A stretch of 64,000 nucleotides of DNA from CALOFP01 sp942492635 (GTDB lineage Bacteria; UBP6; UBA1177; CALOFP01). Below, in pieces: positions 8,556 through 18,643 of the stretch. Every line of letters begins with the position of its first letter. Within the stretch, counting starts at the first letter, position 1. The position numbers were made by a program, and so were the translations under genes. The notes beneath the pieces are model-generated. The model searched no databases, had not been told where the DNA came from, and saw nothing but the letters and a program-made list of their open reading frames with translations. The DNA lies in assembly GCA_942492635.1 (NCBI GenBank), contig CALOFP010000002.1, forward strand, positions 434,001-498,000, read 5' to 3'.

Positions 8556-9613
8556 TGAAGCAATTCTTCCATGAAACTCGTCAGGAATTGAGCCTGGTTA
8601 TCGGTGATTTCTTAGATGAATACAGTGTAAGGCTCGGAAAACTCAATAGATGGAGTGGTGATTTTTTTCCGCTTCTGAAACAGTTTTCGATGTCCGGGAA
8701 AATGATCAGGGGAGGACTTGTTTATCTCGGAGCAAAAACAGGCGGAAAGGTAGATGTTAAAAGGGTTTTAAGTGCTTCGGCGGCAATTGAGATTCTCCAT
8801 TCCGGAATGTTGATACACGATGACATCATGGATGGCGACCGGGTAAGAAGAGGAAATGCCTCACTTCACCATCACTATGAAAAGATTGGAAAGAGGGAAT
8901 CTCTCGCCACACCGGAGCATTTCGGTTCCTCTATGGGAATATGTGCCGGTAATATTGCCTATTTCCTTGCGGTATCGATGCTTTCCGGAATCAATTTTCA
9001 CGAAAATGATCAAAAAGAAAGCATTAGTTTCATTCTCGATGAAATTCTTACCGTAGGACTTGGTCAGATGGAAGATCTTTACCTCGGAATGCGAAAAATG
9101 CACGCTTCAAGAAAAGAGGTTCTGGAGACCTACAGATTGAAAACCGCAAGGTACACCTTTTCACTTCCATTGTGTCTCGGTGCAAGAATCGGAGGGGCTA
9201 AGAGGGGCAATCTGGAACTGCTTGAAAAATTCGGCGAAAACCTCGGTGTTGCCTACCAGGTCAGGGATGATGAGCTGGGACTTTTCAACTCTTCGGAAGA
9301 GATCGGTAAATCCACATTTTCGGACCTCAGGGAAGGGAAAAAGACCCTCCATCACACAATCCTCATGGAGCGATGTTCGGAAAATGAACAGGGAAATATC
9401 AATTCTTTTTATGGACATGGAACTGTTGAAGAGGAAGATTGCTACTATTTCATCTCCCTTCTTGAAAAATATGGTATCCGGAAGGAAGTAGGCGAGATAA
9501 TTGAATCTCACCTGAAAAATGCAGAGAAGATTGTCGAACAACTTGACGTTACGGAAGATCTTAGAAAACTTTTACGCGATCTTATCTTTTTTACAGTCAA
9601 GAGAAATCGCTAG
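8555..9613 (+). CDS. crtE: Polyprenyl synthetase, probably geranylgeranyl diphosphate synthase
   Basis: 352 residues. It carries GKMIRGGLVYLGA, the first aspartate-rich motif HDDIMDGDRVRRG (D89, D90, D93) and the second motif YQVRDDELGLF (D238, D239), then GKSTFSDLREGKKT. The DDxxG form of the second motif is common in GGPP synthases. It elongates DMAPP/FPP with IPP units and so supplies the substrate for the CrtB neighbour. Product length is inferred from the operon, not from the active-site residues. It is the third gene of the crt operon; no lycopene cyclase or ketolase follows. Confidence 0.85.
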   Translation: MKQFFHETRQELSLVIGDFLDEYSVRLGKLNRWSGDFFPLLKQFSMSGKMIRGGLVYLGAKTGGKVDVKRVLSASAAIEILHSGMLIHDDIMDGDRVRRGNASLHHHYEKIGKRESLATPEHFGSSMGICAGNIAYFLAVSMLSGINFHENDQKESISFILDEILTVGLGQMEDLYLGMRKMHASRKEVLETYRLKTARYTFSLPLCLGARIGGAKRGNLELLEKFGENLGVAYQVRDDELGLFNSSEEIGKSTFSDLREGKKTLHHTILMERCSENEQGNINSFYGHGTVEEEDCYYFISLLEKYGIRKEVGEIIESHLKNAEKIVEQLDVTEDLRKLLRDLIFFTVKRNR

Positions 9614-9783
9614 ACCGAATCAAAAGAAAATAATTTCCTTTTCCCTTTCTCCAAAATCACTTCAATATAATTTTCACGGCAAATCAAATTCTTGCACCTT
9701 TACCGATAAATATATATTGTTTGGAAAGATTGTTCATTTCAATTTAAAAGTTTTCTCAATAGAAATCATAAAAGGAGGATAAA

Positions 9784-10839
9784 ATGGAAAAAGAATCGAG
9801 GAAGTTTCTTGAAGATCTGCTTGCGACACCGGGTCCCGCCGGAGCCGAAATGGAAGCTCAGCGGGTTTGGAAAAAATATGCTGAGAACTTTTCCGATAGA
9901 ATCGATGTGGACAACATGGGAAATGTCACCGGTGTAATAAATCCCGATGCCAAGTTCAGGATAATGCTTGCAGGCCATATCGACGAGATAGGATTCATCA
10001 TCAAGAGAATCGACGATAAAGGATTCCTCTATGTCGATAAAGTAGGCGGAATCAGTCACAAAATCGCTCCCGGTATGAAGGTTGAAATTCTCGGGTTTAA
10101 CGGAAAGCTTACAGGTGTGATCGGTGCCAACGCACAGCATCACGGTGGGCTTAAGGATGATTTCAGCTTCGAAGATCTCTACATCGATTGCGGTGCCAAG
10201 TGCAAAGAGGATATGGATAAGATAGTAAGACTCGGTGATTTTGCAGTTTACAAAAGGGAAACAGAGTTCCTTCTCAACAACAGAATCAGCGGAAAGGCAC
10301 TGGATAACAGGACAGGAGCATTTGTCGTAGCCGAGGTACTCAAAAGACTTTACGAGGATCGCCCGACAGTCGGTGTCTACTGTTCCAGCACCGTAAGTGA
10401 GGAAATAGGTCTTCACGGAGCCTACTTTGCAGCTTCCGCAGTAAATCCGGACATAGCGATTGCCTGTGACGTTACATTCGCGACAGACTATCCGGGTGTG
10501 AACAAAGACAAATACGGCGACTACCATCTCGGAAAGGGACCTGTTCTCGCCGTAGGATCGCCGATAAACAGAAAGATGAACTCCCTTCTCGAAGAGAGCG
10601 CAAAGAAGTTGGAAATCGAACTTCAGTACGAGCTCACACCGGGATCAACGGGAACCGATGCCGACAGAATGAGATTCACGGGAAGGGGAGTACCGGTCGC
10701 TCTCGTATCACTGCCGCTTCGTTACATGCATTCACCTGTTGAAACAGCAAGCCTCGACGATATCGAAAAGGAGATCGATCTTCTCGTGGATATGATAAAA
10801 GGTCTCACCGGCGAGGAGAATCTCTGCCCTCTCGACTGA
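9784..10839 (+). CDS. M42 family metallopeptidase (TET-type aminopeptidase)
   Basis: 351 residues from ATG 9784 behind a strong AAAGGAGG. The M42 metal and catalytic residues are readable: H65 and D67 in AGHIDEIGF, D in GKALDNRTGAF, the catalytic/metal Glu pair E206-E207 in STVSEEIGLHGA, D in ACDVTFATD, and the last His in MHSPVETASLDDI. Members form large tetrahedral dodecamers and trim peptides from the N-terminus in the cytoplasm. Annotations as endoglucanase for this family are historical errors. It appears to be a single-gene unit. Confidence 0.9.
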   Translation: MEKESRKFLEDLLATPGPAGAEMEAQRVWKKYAENFSDRIDVDNMGNVTGVINPDAKFRIMLAGHIDEIGFIIKRIDDKGFLYVDKVGGISHKIAPGMKVEILGFNGKLTGVIGANAQHHGGLKDDFSFEDLYIDCGAKCKEDMDKIVRLGDFAVYKRETEFLLNNRISGKALDNRTGAFVVAEVLKRLYEDRPTVGVYCSSTVSEEIGLHGAYFAASAVNPDIAIACDVTFATDYPGVNKDKYGDYHLGKGPVLAVGSPINRKMNSLLEESAKKLEIELQYELTPGSTGTDADRMRFTGRGVPVALVSLPLRYMHSPVETASLDDIEKEIDLLVDMIKGLTGEENLCPLD

Positions 10840-10959
10840 TTCTATAAAATAAAGAACTGAATAGATTTCCGATTTTTATCTGTTTTTAAATATTTCTCTA
10901 TAATTCTTTCAATATGAAAAATGATGTTTGCAGAACTCTCCATTACTTTCATAAATCAA

Positions 10960-11925
10960 TCAAATTTTCCTTGATCTTTTGAAAAGAAGGTATTCGCCGA
11001 TCGCTATGGAGAGCAGTATGGCGCAGACAATCCAGAAGGCCAGTTTGTTTTCAGCTCCCGGAATACCTCCGACGTTTATTCCAAGCAGGCCGGTCAGAAG
11101 TCCGAGAGGTAGGAAAATTGTGGCGATTATCGTCAGCAGGTATACCGTCCTGTTCATATTATCCGCCAGAATATTCGTGAGCTCTTCCTGTACCAGCGAA
11201 GCCCTGTCCCTGATGCTTTCCAGATCTTCGATATACCTTGTCGCCATCTCGGCAAGTTCGTGGATTCTGAGTTTCTCAAAATCGTCGAACCACTCGTTCT
11301 TGTCGAGATATAGAAAAGTGAGCATGTCTCTCTGTGGAACTATGTATCTTCGAAGAGGGACGGTTTTTCTCCTTATGTCGAGAAGATCGACACGCAGTTC
11401 CCGCTTTTCCGCCGTAAGCACCTTTTCTTCGGCAAGGTCGACGCTTTCATCTATTTCACCGATTATGGAGGCCATTCTTTGGGTAATTCTTTCGGCGAGC
11501 ATGATAAGGAATTCTTTTGAATTTTTTGGACCGGTACCGTTCTTCACCCTCTCGATGATATCCTCCACAGCCCGAACTCTTTTCTGTCTCACTGTAATAA
11601 TTCTATTTTTTTCCATCCACAGATGGAGAAATACCATATCTTCCGGATCTTCTCCCTTGTTGAAGTTGATTGCTCTCATGCAGATAAGGACGCCCTCTTT
11701 TGTAAAGAGCGCCCTGGGTCTGCTGTCCTCCGAAAGAAGCGCCGCAACATGCAGGGGATCGATTCCGCTTTTTTCCATAAGCCATGAGTGGGCATCGTCG
11801 TTTTCGACGTTCATGTGGACCCAGAGAAAATCCTCTCCCGGAACGTAATTGTCCACCTTTTCAAAAGTGTCGATCTGAACAGCCACCTTTTCAGATATTT
11901 TCGCCGCATATACGATCCCTTCCAT
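10960..11925 (-). CDS. zntB: CorA-family transporter, ZntB-like
   Basis: 321 residues, start at 11925 with GGAGG six bases upstream. It has a long acidic cytoplasmic N-terminal domain rich in helices and exactly two C-terminal membrane segments. The loop after the first is GLLGINVGGIPG: GIN replaces the GMN of CorA and GGIPG follows, which is the ZntB pattern. ZntB proteins move Zn2+, with proposals of efflux and of proton-coupled uptake. The C-terminus LLFKRSRKI is basic as in the family. Divergent to the MscS cluster, with 260 bases between. Confidence 0.85.
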   Translation of the reverse strand: MEGIVYAAKISEKVAVQIDTFEKVDNYVPGEDFLWVHMNVENDDAHSWLMEKSGIDPLHVAALLSEDSRPRALFTKEGVLICMRAINFNKGEDPEDMVFLHLWMEKNRIITVRQKRVRAVEDIIERVKNGTGPKNSKEFLIMLAERITQRMASIIGEIDESVDLAEEKVLTAEKRELRVDLLDIRRKTVPLRRYIVPQRDMLTFLYLDKNEWFDDFEKLRIHELAEMATRYIEDLESIRDRASLVQEELTNILADNMNRTVYLLTIIATIFLPLGLLTGLLGINVGGIPGAENKLAFWIVCAILLSIAIGEYLLFKRSRKI

Positions 11926-12127
11926 TCAGTACCTCCCTCATATTTTAATTCCAAAACTTATTTATGAATCTTTTTTAACTATCCTCTTTTTTATTAAATC
12001 AGTATTTCATTTCCTTAGGATAAATTCAAGTGTTCAGGACACCAGAAGTGTACCATTTTATGATTCTTTTGAAAGTTAATGCCGATTTGAAAACGAACAA
12101 TCCGACGATTCTCCTTTAAAGAGCTAT

Positions 12128-12156
12128 TTCAAAGAGAAGTCGATTTTGAATATAAT
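12128..12156 (+). promoter_or_regulatory. Candidate promoter of the MscS-ATPase cluster
   Basis: Perfect -10 TATAAT at 12151-12156 with TTCAAA at 12128-12133 and a 17-base spacer, about 30 bases before the first channel gene. Confidence 0.45.
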
Positions 12157-12185
12157 CATTATGATTCACTCAATACGAGGAGAAA

Positions 12186-13529
12186 ATGAAGAACAATGTA
12201 AACCTGAAAACCTTTGCGTCGCTGTGGAAGGACGTTTCCGAGTGGTTCTTCGGTAACGTTCTCTCTCTTTCATTTCTATATGAGGTGATATTAATTCTTT
12301 CCGGCTTTATCGTTTCTGCTCTCCTGTCCCGTCTTCTTCGGAAGAAGATAGATCGAACACTGGTAACCATGGAAAAGAAAACCGGTTTTTCAGCAGGTGC
12401 TCTCCGTCTCTTAAAACATCACCTTACTGCCGCGCTGTTTCCGTTGATTCTTCTTTTGACCGTTCCCGGGTTCCGCTTTTTCAAAATGCCGACGAACTTC
12501 ATCGAGGCCGTCGCCATTCTTTCTGCAGCCTGGATTATCGTCGATCTGGCATCGCACCTCATTGAAAACAGAATTATTTCCAGATACCTTGCAATTACAG
12601 TATGGATTTCGGCGGCGCTTTCCACATTCGGAGCCTTCGACAAGAGTGTTGAACTGCTGAGCAGTGTTTCGATTGATGTGGGAGAGCTGAAAATTTCTCC
12701 GTATACGTTGATCAAGGGACTTTTCATATTCATGATTCTTTTCTGGCTTGCCGGAGCATTTTCTTCCGCTGTGGAAAAAAATATTACGAAAAGTCGAAAT
12801 CTTACCCCGTCACTACAGGTTCTTTCCGGCAAACTTTTCAAGGTTCTGCTCTACACTCTGGCTCTATCCATAGGACTCGGCTCTCTTGGTATAGATCTCA
12901 CAGCATTTGCGGTTTTCAGCGGTGCCGTTGGTGTCGGCGTAGGTTTCGGTCTTCAGAAGATAGTTTCCAATATTTTCAGCGGCTTCATAATTCTCCTCGA
13001 CGATTCGATAAAACCCAGCGACATAATCCAGCTCGAGGACAAGTTCGGTACCGTAAACCATCTCGGAGCAAGGTATATTTCCGTAATCGCATGGGATGGG
13101 ACGGAACACCTTATTCCTAACGAGGAGTTCATAACCAGCCGCGTAATCAACTGGACTCACAGCAACAAGAGAATCCTTATACTTATGGATATCGGTGTAT
13201 CCTACAACAGCGACATCAAGCGAGTGAGTGAGCTGATACTGGATTCCACCAAAGAGTTCGAGAGAGTTCTTACTACACCTGCTCCCGCCTGTCTTCTTAT
13301 GGGGTTTGGAGACAGTTCAGTCGATTTCAGGCTCAGTTTCTGGATCGACGATCCGGAAAACGGAATTCTGAATATAAAGAGTAACATCTATTTTAGAATT
13401 TGGGATCTTTTCAAGGAAAACGGCATCGAGATACCGTTTCCGCAGAGAGATGTACACATAAAGGAAGCTTTAAAATGCAGTGCAAGTATAAGCGGTGTTG
13501 AAAGTTCTGTGACAGCGGAAAAGAAATGA
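12186..13529 (+). CDS. MscS-family mechanosensitive channel (first of three)
   Basis: 447 residues, ATG 12186 after GAGGAGAAA. About six hydrophobic segments occupy residues 25-290. The MscS pore helix and beta-domain core follow: AFAVFSGAVGVGVGFGLQKI, then FSGFIILLDDSIKPSDIIQ and HLIPNEEFI. The Gly/Ala-rich pore-lining helix and the VPN/IPN-type turn are diagnostic. Such channels open on membrane tension to release osmolytes. It is followed after 19 bases by a second MscS gene and then by a large ATPase gene, all on one strand, so function in a shared complex is possible (inference). Confidence 0.88.
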   Translation: MKNNVNLKTFASLWKDVSEWFFGNVLSLSFLYEVILILSGFIVSALLSRLLRKKIDRTLVTMEKKTGFSAGALRLLKHHLTAALFPLILLLTVPGFRFFKMPTNFIEAVAILSAAWIIVDLASHLIENRIISRYLAITVWISAALSTFGAFDKSVELLSSVSIDVGELKISPYTLIKGLFIFMILFWLAGAFSSAVEKNITKSRNLTPSLQVLSGKLFKVLLYTLALSIGLGSLGIDLTAFAVFSGAVGVGVGFGLQKIVSNIFSGFIILLDDSIKPSDIIQLEDKFGTVNHLGARYISVIAWDGTEHLIPNEEFITSRVINWTHSNKRILILMDIGVSYNSDIKRVSELILDSTKEFERVLTTPAPACLLMGFGDSSVDFRLSFWIDDPENGILNIKSNIYFRIWDLFKENGIEIPFPQRDVHIKEALKCSASISGVESSVTAEKK

Positions 13530-13548
13530 AGGGTTGTCGGAGGGGGCG

Positions 13549-14391
13549 ATGGAAAATTTTTTGAAAGTAATTGAAAATCCGAATGTAATAAAGGGTATAG
13601 CTCTGTTTTTGGCAATTGTCGTGTTGTGGATGGTGAAATTTTACATACAGCGATACTTCTCCGAAAAGATGTCGAACAACGTTCAGCGATACCATCTGAG
13701 GAAGAGTATCAACATAATCACGATCCTCATAATCGCTCTGGCCGCCGCCATCATTTTCAGTGATAAGGTTGCCAATCTTTCGGTGATCCTAGGTATAGCC
13801 GGTGCTGCAATCGCTCTTGCACTCCAGGAGGTGATAGCCAGCGTCGCCGGATGGATGTCGATTGTCGTCACAACTCCCTTCAAGACCGGCGACAGGGTGA
13901 AACTTGGCGGTATAAAAGGGGATGTTATTGATATCAACATACTCAAGACAACGATAATGGAGGTTGGCGATTGGATTAACGGCGATCTTTACAACGGCAG
14001 AATCGTTCGAGTATCCAACAGCTCTCTTTTCAAGGAACCGGTTTTCAACTACTCTGCCGAATTTCCCTTTCTATGGGATGAAATGACTTTTTATTCAACA
14101 TTCGACAGCGATCTTGAACTCTTGAGGGAGACTGTCCAAAGCGTGGCCAGTGACATCATATCGAGCAAAAAAGATGATATACTTGCCTCTTGGGAAAGTA
14201 TGGACGAAAAATATCTCATAAGCAGGGCCGAGGTTTTACCTGCAACAGCTATTATTCCCCAGAGATCCTGCGTGGAGTGTATTTTAAGATACACAGTCAT
14301 GTACAGTGAGCGAAGAAAGATGAAAGACCAAATTTTTAAAGAGATTCACAAAAAAATAGAGGCATACGGGGACAGGATAAAATTCGTGTGA
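13549..14391 (+). CDS. Short divergent MscS-family channel (second of three)
   Basis: 280 residues from ATG 13549. A strong GGAGGGGG box precedes this ATG, so the TTG at 13534 is less likely. Two to three membrane segments (about 12-30, 53-75 and the pore helix) are followed by LGIAGAAIALALQEVIASVAGW, PFKTGDRVKLGGIKGDV and the turn VSNSSLF with KEPVFNYSAEFPFLWDE. It is a divergent MscS subtype: the beta domain contains a WDE segment and a C-terminal cytoplasmic region different from MscS of E. coli. It lies between a six-TM paralogue and the ATPase gene; spacing to both is short. Confidence 0.82.
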   Translation: MENFLKVIENPNVIKGIALFLAIVVLWMVKFYIQRYFSEKMSNNVQRYHLRKSINIITILIIALAAAIIFSDKVANLSVILGIAGAAIALALQEVIASVAGWMSIVVTTPFKTGDRVKLGGIKGDVIDINILKTTIMEVGDWINGDLYNGRIVRVSNSSLFKEPVFNYSAEFPFLWDEMTFYSTFDSDLELLRETVQSVASDIISSKKDDILASWESMDEKYLISRAEVLPATAIIPQRSCVECILRYTVMYSERRKMKDQIFKEIHKKIEAYGDRIKFV

Positions 14392-14425
14392 ATAAGGTCG
14401 AAAGACAGGTAGAGAGGAACGTTTG

Positions 14426-17400
14426 ATGGAAACTCTTGAAAAACTGCTCAAACTTACCGAAGACGCGGAAAAATCGATAGGTGAAGCCTCTTTCGCTTTT
14501 CTTCAACCCCATTTCGACTGGCTCGAAAATACCCGTGCCGGAGTTTTTGAAATATTCGATTCTCTTAAAAAAAACTCGGGGCCGGATGATTCGAACATTT
14601 CGAAGGTGTTTGCGGAAGTTGATAAGATCAATGAGAAGATTTTCTCTGCAGTCAATGAAATTCAATTTGAAGAGGATGCCGGCGGCATGTTTTCCATCGA
14701 TTTGTGGGATGATGCTGTCTCCGGATTTATCGGTGATATTGATGAAATGTTGACTCTTGAAATCGATGACGATTTCTGGAACTCCGCTGAGGGAGACTCT
14801 CTGAAGACCCTGATCTGGAAAAAGGCTTCGATAGGAAGGATAAAGTCGGGTAGATTTTTCTACCGAATTTTGAATGTCGTTCGGAAAGTGCTCAGAAAAT
14901 CGGCGATATCCTTCCCCAATGCTGAAAGATCATTTTCGATCCATAATTTTTTACGGTGCTATTTTGATAATCCCGTCAGATCTCTCGCTGTTTCAACTCA
15001 GAAGAAACTTCTGTCCCGAATAGTCGAAGACGTTCATCTGCTTCACGAAGCCTTTGAAACATTAAGGCGGGGAATCTCAATTTTCGAAATTTTTGAAAAC
15101 GGTCCCGTCCAGTTCTCCTCCGAAAAGCTTGAAAATCTCATTGCGTTCTGTAGTGAATTTCTTAATGCAATCGATGTCTTGAAGGCCGGAGATGAAAATT
15201 TTCTTCGAGAGTCGAAAGAAGAAACGGCAAAAATTCTTTCGGAGATCAAGATGGCCGCCGAGAGGGATTTTAAATATGCCGCCACATTTCCTCTTCCCGA
15301 AGATACATTCTCCGATTCGGAGCGCAGAAAAGAAGAACTAAAAAGGGAGGAGAGGAAAAGACGCATTTTTTTCTCACATGTTTCGTACGTAAACCTTGAA
15401 AAGAGTCAATGGGCAATGGATCGGGATCTCTTTTCCATGGAGTTGAAAACGGCGTTGCTCTGCATGGAAACGGTTACTGTAACTCTATCCGGGAATCGTG
15501 ACCGGTTGAAACCTATCTTCGGCGAACTCAAAAATGTTCTTGCCGAATCCGGCGAAATTCTCGCTAGGCAGCATAAGGAGGTAGAAACCGAATCACAGAT
15601 ATCCATAGTAAGAGAGAACAGGAATATTTTACGGGTGGTGAGACAGGAAAAACTTCCGGCCCTTCTTGATGCGGTGACAAAAACAAACCTTTATGTTTTT
15701 TATGAAAAATATGTAAGGAGATTGGAAAACCTCATATCTTCGCTTCCTTCGGAGCACACGATAGTGACAAAAGATGATTTCGTTTCGGAAATTCCCGCTC
15801 CGAAATATGAAAAGGTGGGAATATCATCACTTCTTGGTATTGAATTTCAGTCTGATGTTGTTGAAAAAAACAGGGGAAAAGCCATTGATATCAAAAAGCG
15901 TCAGGAAAAACTGTTAAGACGTTTGAACGATATCGACAACATAATTGAAACAAACTTCGAAGCCTCGAGAAGTATGCTCAAGGAGGATGGAAAGGACAAA
16001 TTTAAAACGGCTCTTGAAGTCGCTCTGGAGGGAATCACGAGAACGGTAACCCTGGTTGATGAGCTGGCGGAAAGCATGAGCGGCATATTTGATGAGACTG
16101 CGGAGAATATCTACAGACTCACCCGTGAATTTGAAAAAAGCGTGGAAGAGCTTGCAAATACGGAAAAAATTATCGAACTCAAATTACGGTTTTTTAAACA
16201 GGAGACGTCCCACCGAACCAGGGAGGCAGTTCTATTCCTGAAAAAATACGGCTCATCGATATTGGCACTGCTTCTAAGTGGCTGGAGAAATCTCAGGATG
16301 GCTCTGAGAAGACAGCTTTTCAGTCTGAAGAAGCTCACGGGGCTTGTCGAACAGCTCGACTACATAGGCTTCGGTTTTACCCAGTACCTGAGTAATTCGA
16401 TGAAAAAAATCGAAAAACTACCCTACGTCTATCAGAGGCTTTTCAGGGAGGATCCTCTGAGCGAAAAGGAGCTGTTCCGGGGAAGGGAGAGGGAACTGAC
16501 ATCGATACGGCAGGATTATGCGCTTTGGAAGGAAGGATTCGTTGTATCGCTTCTTATTGCCGGTGAGAAAGGCAGCGGGAAAACCACCATACTCAACATT
16601 GCCGAAAGAGAAATTTTCACAGATCTGCGGCCCGTAAAGATAGTGCTCACCGGAACTGTTTATAGCGAATCAGCACTGTTTGAAATCATGAAGAAAGCGT
16701 TTGATCAGAATGATGTCGATTCCATGCATGGCCTTGAAAATGCAATCAACAGTAATGCTTCGGTTAGAATCTGTATCGTTGAGAATCTGCAGAATCTTTT
16801 TTTGAGATCAGTGAAAGGGTTTGATGCCCTCGATCGGTTCCTGCTTCTTATAAGCAGAACTCACGAAAAGGTTTTCTGGATTTCTACCTGCGGTCAGTAC
16901 GCATATGAATACCTTGAAAATGTGTGCGCTCTCTCTAAGTATTTTCAGAAAACGATGATTCTCGGGCCCGTAAATCCGGAGGAGCTGGAGGATCTTGTCA
17001 TGGTCAGGCACTACATGAGCGGTTATGAACTCAACTTTATTGAACCTGAGAATATCAGAGATGTAAAGAAGTATCGGATGCTTGAGACGGATACCGAGAA
17101 ACAGAGCTATCTGAAGAGTGCCTATTTTGACAACCTGGCTTCGGTTTCGGCCGGCAACATCAGAGTAGCTGTTCTTTTGTGGCTTAACTCCGTGAAGGAA
17201 ATTGAAAATGAAGTTATAGGTTTGCAGATGGGCATCGTTTCAGAGTACGCATTCATCTCTCAACTTCCGGATATTGATCTTTTTACGCTTGCGGCAATTG
17301 TAAGACATGATAACCTTTCCATAGATTACCATTCGCTGATTTTCAGGATAGAAGGCTCGGAAAGTGCAAGGATTCTTGAACGGCTCGCTACAAGTGGAAT

Positions 17401-17491
17401 ACTGGTAAAGAAAGATGAGGCTTTTCTCATACATCCTTTTCTTTTCAGGTCGGTAATAAGAACACTTCAGCGAAAGAATCTTCTTCACTAG
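14426..17491 (+). CDS. Large P-loop ATPase of unknown function in MscS cluster
   Basis: 1,021 residues from ATG 14426 (AGAGAGGAAC upstream); the preceding TTG 14423 is also possible. I do not recognise a named family. Residues 1-690 are helical and charged with long coiled-coil-like stretches. One short hydrophobic run at about 605-625 (SSILALLLSGW) may be amphipathic or membrane-associating. A RGREREL segment leads into an AAA_16/STAND-like ATPase: Walker A GEKGSGKTT at 713-721, a Walker-B-like ICIVENLQNLF with E786 in place of the usual Asp, and a sensor-like FWISTCGQ. The C-terminus resembles a winged helix (residues about 950-1021). It is co-directional with and embedded among three MscS channel genes, suggesting ATP-dependent control of a channel or a stress switch (inference). 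Confidence 0.6.
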   Translation: METLEKLLKLTEDAEKSIGEASFAFLQPHFDWLENTRAGVFEIFDSLKKNSGPDDSNISKVFAEVDKINEKIFSAVNEIQFEEDAGGMFSIDLWDDAVSGFIGDIDEMLTLEIDDDFWNSAEGDSLKTLIWKKASIGRIKSGRFFYRILNVVRKVLRKSAISFPNAERSFSIHNFLRCYFDNPVRSLAVSTQKKLLSRIVEDVHLLHEAFETLRRGISIFEIFENGPVQFSSEKLENLIAFCSEFLNAIDVLKAGDENFLRESKEETAKILSEIKMAAERDFKYAATFPLPEDTFSDSERRKEELKREERKRRIFFSHVSYVNLEKSQWAMDRDLFSMELKTALLCMETVTVTLSGNRDRLKPIFGELKNVLAESGEILARQHKEVETESQISIVRENRNILRVVRQEKLPALLDAVTKTNLYVFYEKYVRRLENLISSLPSEHTIVTKDDFVSEIPAPKYEKVGISSLLGIEFQSDVVEKNRGKAIDIKKRQEKLLRRLNDIDNIIETNFEASRSMLKEDGKDKFKTALEVALEGITRTVTLVDELAESMSGIFDETAENIYRLTREFEKSVEELANTEKIIELKLRFFKQETSHRTREAVLFLKKYGSSILALLLSGWRNLRMALRRQLFSLKKLTGLVEQLDYIGFGFTQYLSNSMKKIEKLPYVYQRLFREDPLSEKELFRGRERELTSIRQDYALWKEGFVVSLLIAGEKGSGKTTILNIAEREIFTDLRPVKIVLTGTVYSESALFEIMKKAFDQNDVDSMHGLENAINSNASVRICIVENLQNLFLRSVKGFDALDRFLLLISRTHEKVFWISTCGQYAYEYLENVCALSKYFQKTMILGPVNPEELEDLVMVRHYMSGYELNFIEPENIRDVKKYRMLETDTEKQSYLKSAYFDNLASVSAGNIRVAVLLWLNSVKEIENEVIGLQMGIVSEYAFISQLPDIDLFTLAAIVRHDNLSIDYHSLIFRIEGSESARILERLATSGILVKKDEAFLIHPFLFRSVIRTLQRKNLLH

Positions 17492-17500
17492 GGGGAACGA

Positions 17501-18643
17501 ATGAAATGGACAGGAAGTAGACCGGTACTAATTTCGTTTTTTTTCATTCTTTTTTTCATCGGTGAATCATCCATGTTTTCATATGTCGGTGATCTGTATT
17601 CGGCAGAGAAGGTAACCGATGAGGCAAAAAGAAACTCCGAATATGGGAAAAGTACCCATGAAAAAAAAGAGATGGAGAAAGGAGGCCCGGCTGAAGAGTT
17701 AAAACACAAAAAGAGCGCTTCAAACAGTGAAAAACCGACTGAAAAAGGAAAAAACCCCAAAGTTTCTGTGCCGCCGGTACAAAAAAAAGCCGAAAAGATC
17801 ACAGATTCGCCAAAACCATCACCTTTTTCAACGGGTGCATTAAAAGTATCGAAGGCAAAGTGGAAGGTTACGTTTAATTCTGTTGTTTGGGCATTCGTAT
17901 TTTTTTTCGGAGCCTTTTTCTTACTCAGGTATACCACGATGATACTGGAAACTGTTGCTGAAAAATGGATGGGATCAAGGCTTTTCATAAAACGCCTGAT
18001 TCCGATTTTTCGGATAGTGAGTTGGATTTTCATTATCTATCTGATCGTGGTATCCATACTTGCGCCTCCGATAGAAACAATTATCGCCATTACGGCATCC
18101 ACCGGTATAGCCCTTGGTTTCGCGGCCCAGGATATACTGAAAAATATATTCGGGGGAGTAATGATTCTCTTTGACAGACCTTTCCAGGTCGGAGACAAGA
18201 TACAGGTCGGAAAACACTACGGAGAGGTGATCCAGATAGGTCTTCGTTCGGTGCGGATAGTTACGGCGGACGATTCGATGGTATCAGTTCCCAACAGCGA
18301 GATCGTAAACCAGTCGGTTTCCAACTCAAATACCGGAGAGTTCAACTGTCAGGTAGTTAGTGAAATTTATCTTCCCGTGCACGTGAATCCCACCCGGGTA
18401 AGAAAAATCGGTTATAGATCTGCAATAGTATCCCGTTACGTGTACCTTAAAAAGCCTGTGTCTGTTATCATCAAAAATGAAATTCACCACGGCAAGACTG
18501 TTTTAAAGGTAAGGCTTAAAGCCTATGTGCTGGACTTGCGATATGAATTTGCGTTCATGAGCGACATGACGGAAATATTTGTTACCGAACTACTCAAAGA
18601 GGGTGTGGTAACTGGGGAAGATTTGAAATCACTCAAGGAGTAG
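17501..18643 (+). CDS. MscS-family channel with charged periplasmic-type linker (third of three)
   Basis: 380 residues, ATG 17501 with GGGGGA just before it and only nine bases after the ATPase stop. An N-terminal hydrophobic segment (signal or anchor, 8-28) is followed by a roughly 90-residue Lys/Glu/Pro-rich low-complexity linker. Next come membrane helices at about 127-150 and 168-190, the pore helix ITASTGIALGFAAQDILKN, the beta-domain start GGVMILFDRPFQVGDKIQVG and the turn VSVPNSEIVNQ. This is the canonical MscS core. The third channel differs in architecture from the two upstream, so they are not recent tandem duplicates. Confidence 0.87.
   Translation: MKWTGSRPVLISFFFILFFIGESSMFSYVGDLYSAEKVTDEAKRNSEYGKSTHEKKEMEKGGPAEELKHKKSASNSEKPTEKGKNPKVSVPPVQKKAEKITDSPKPSPFSTGALKVSKAKWKVTFNSVVWAFVFFFGAFFLLRYTTMILETVAEKWMGSRLFIKRLIPIFRIVSWIFIIYLIVVSILAPPIETIIAITASTGIALGFAAQDILKNIFGGVMILFDRPFQVGDKIQVGKHYGEVIQIGLRSVRIVTADDSMVSVPNSEIVNQSVSNSNTGEFNCQVVSEIYLPVHVNPTRVRKIGYRSAIVSRYVYLKKPVSVIIKNEIHHGKTVLKVRLKAYVLDLRYEFAFMSDMTEIFVTELLKEGVVTGEDLKSLKE

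Noticed and set aside
9766..10527. Long minus-strand reading of 253 codons opposite the M42 peptidase
   Set aside because: It mirrors a highly conserved plus-strand gene, has no family features or ribosome binding site and is rich in Cys/Val/Tyr as expected for antisense frames.
10979..11848. Plus-strand reading of 289 codons opposite the ZntB-like gene
   Set aside because: Ser/Ile/Arg-rich antisense frame with no recognised motifs; the minus-strand protein has clear GIN and TM signatures.
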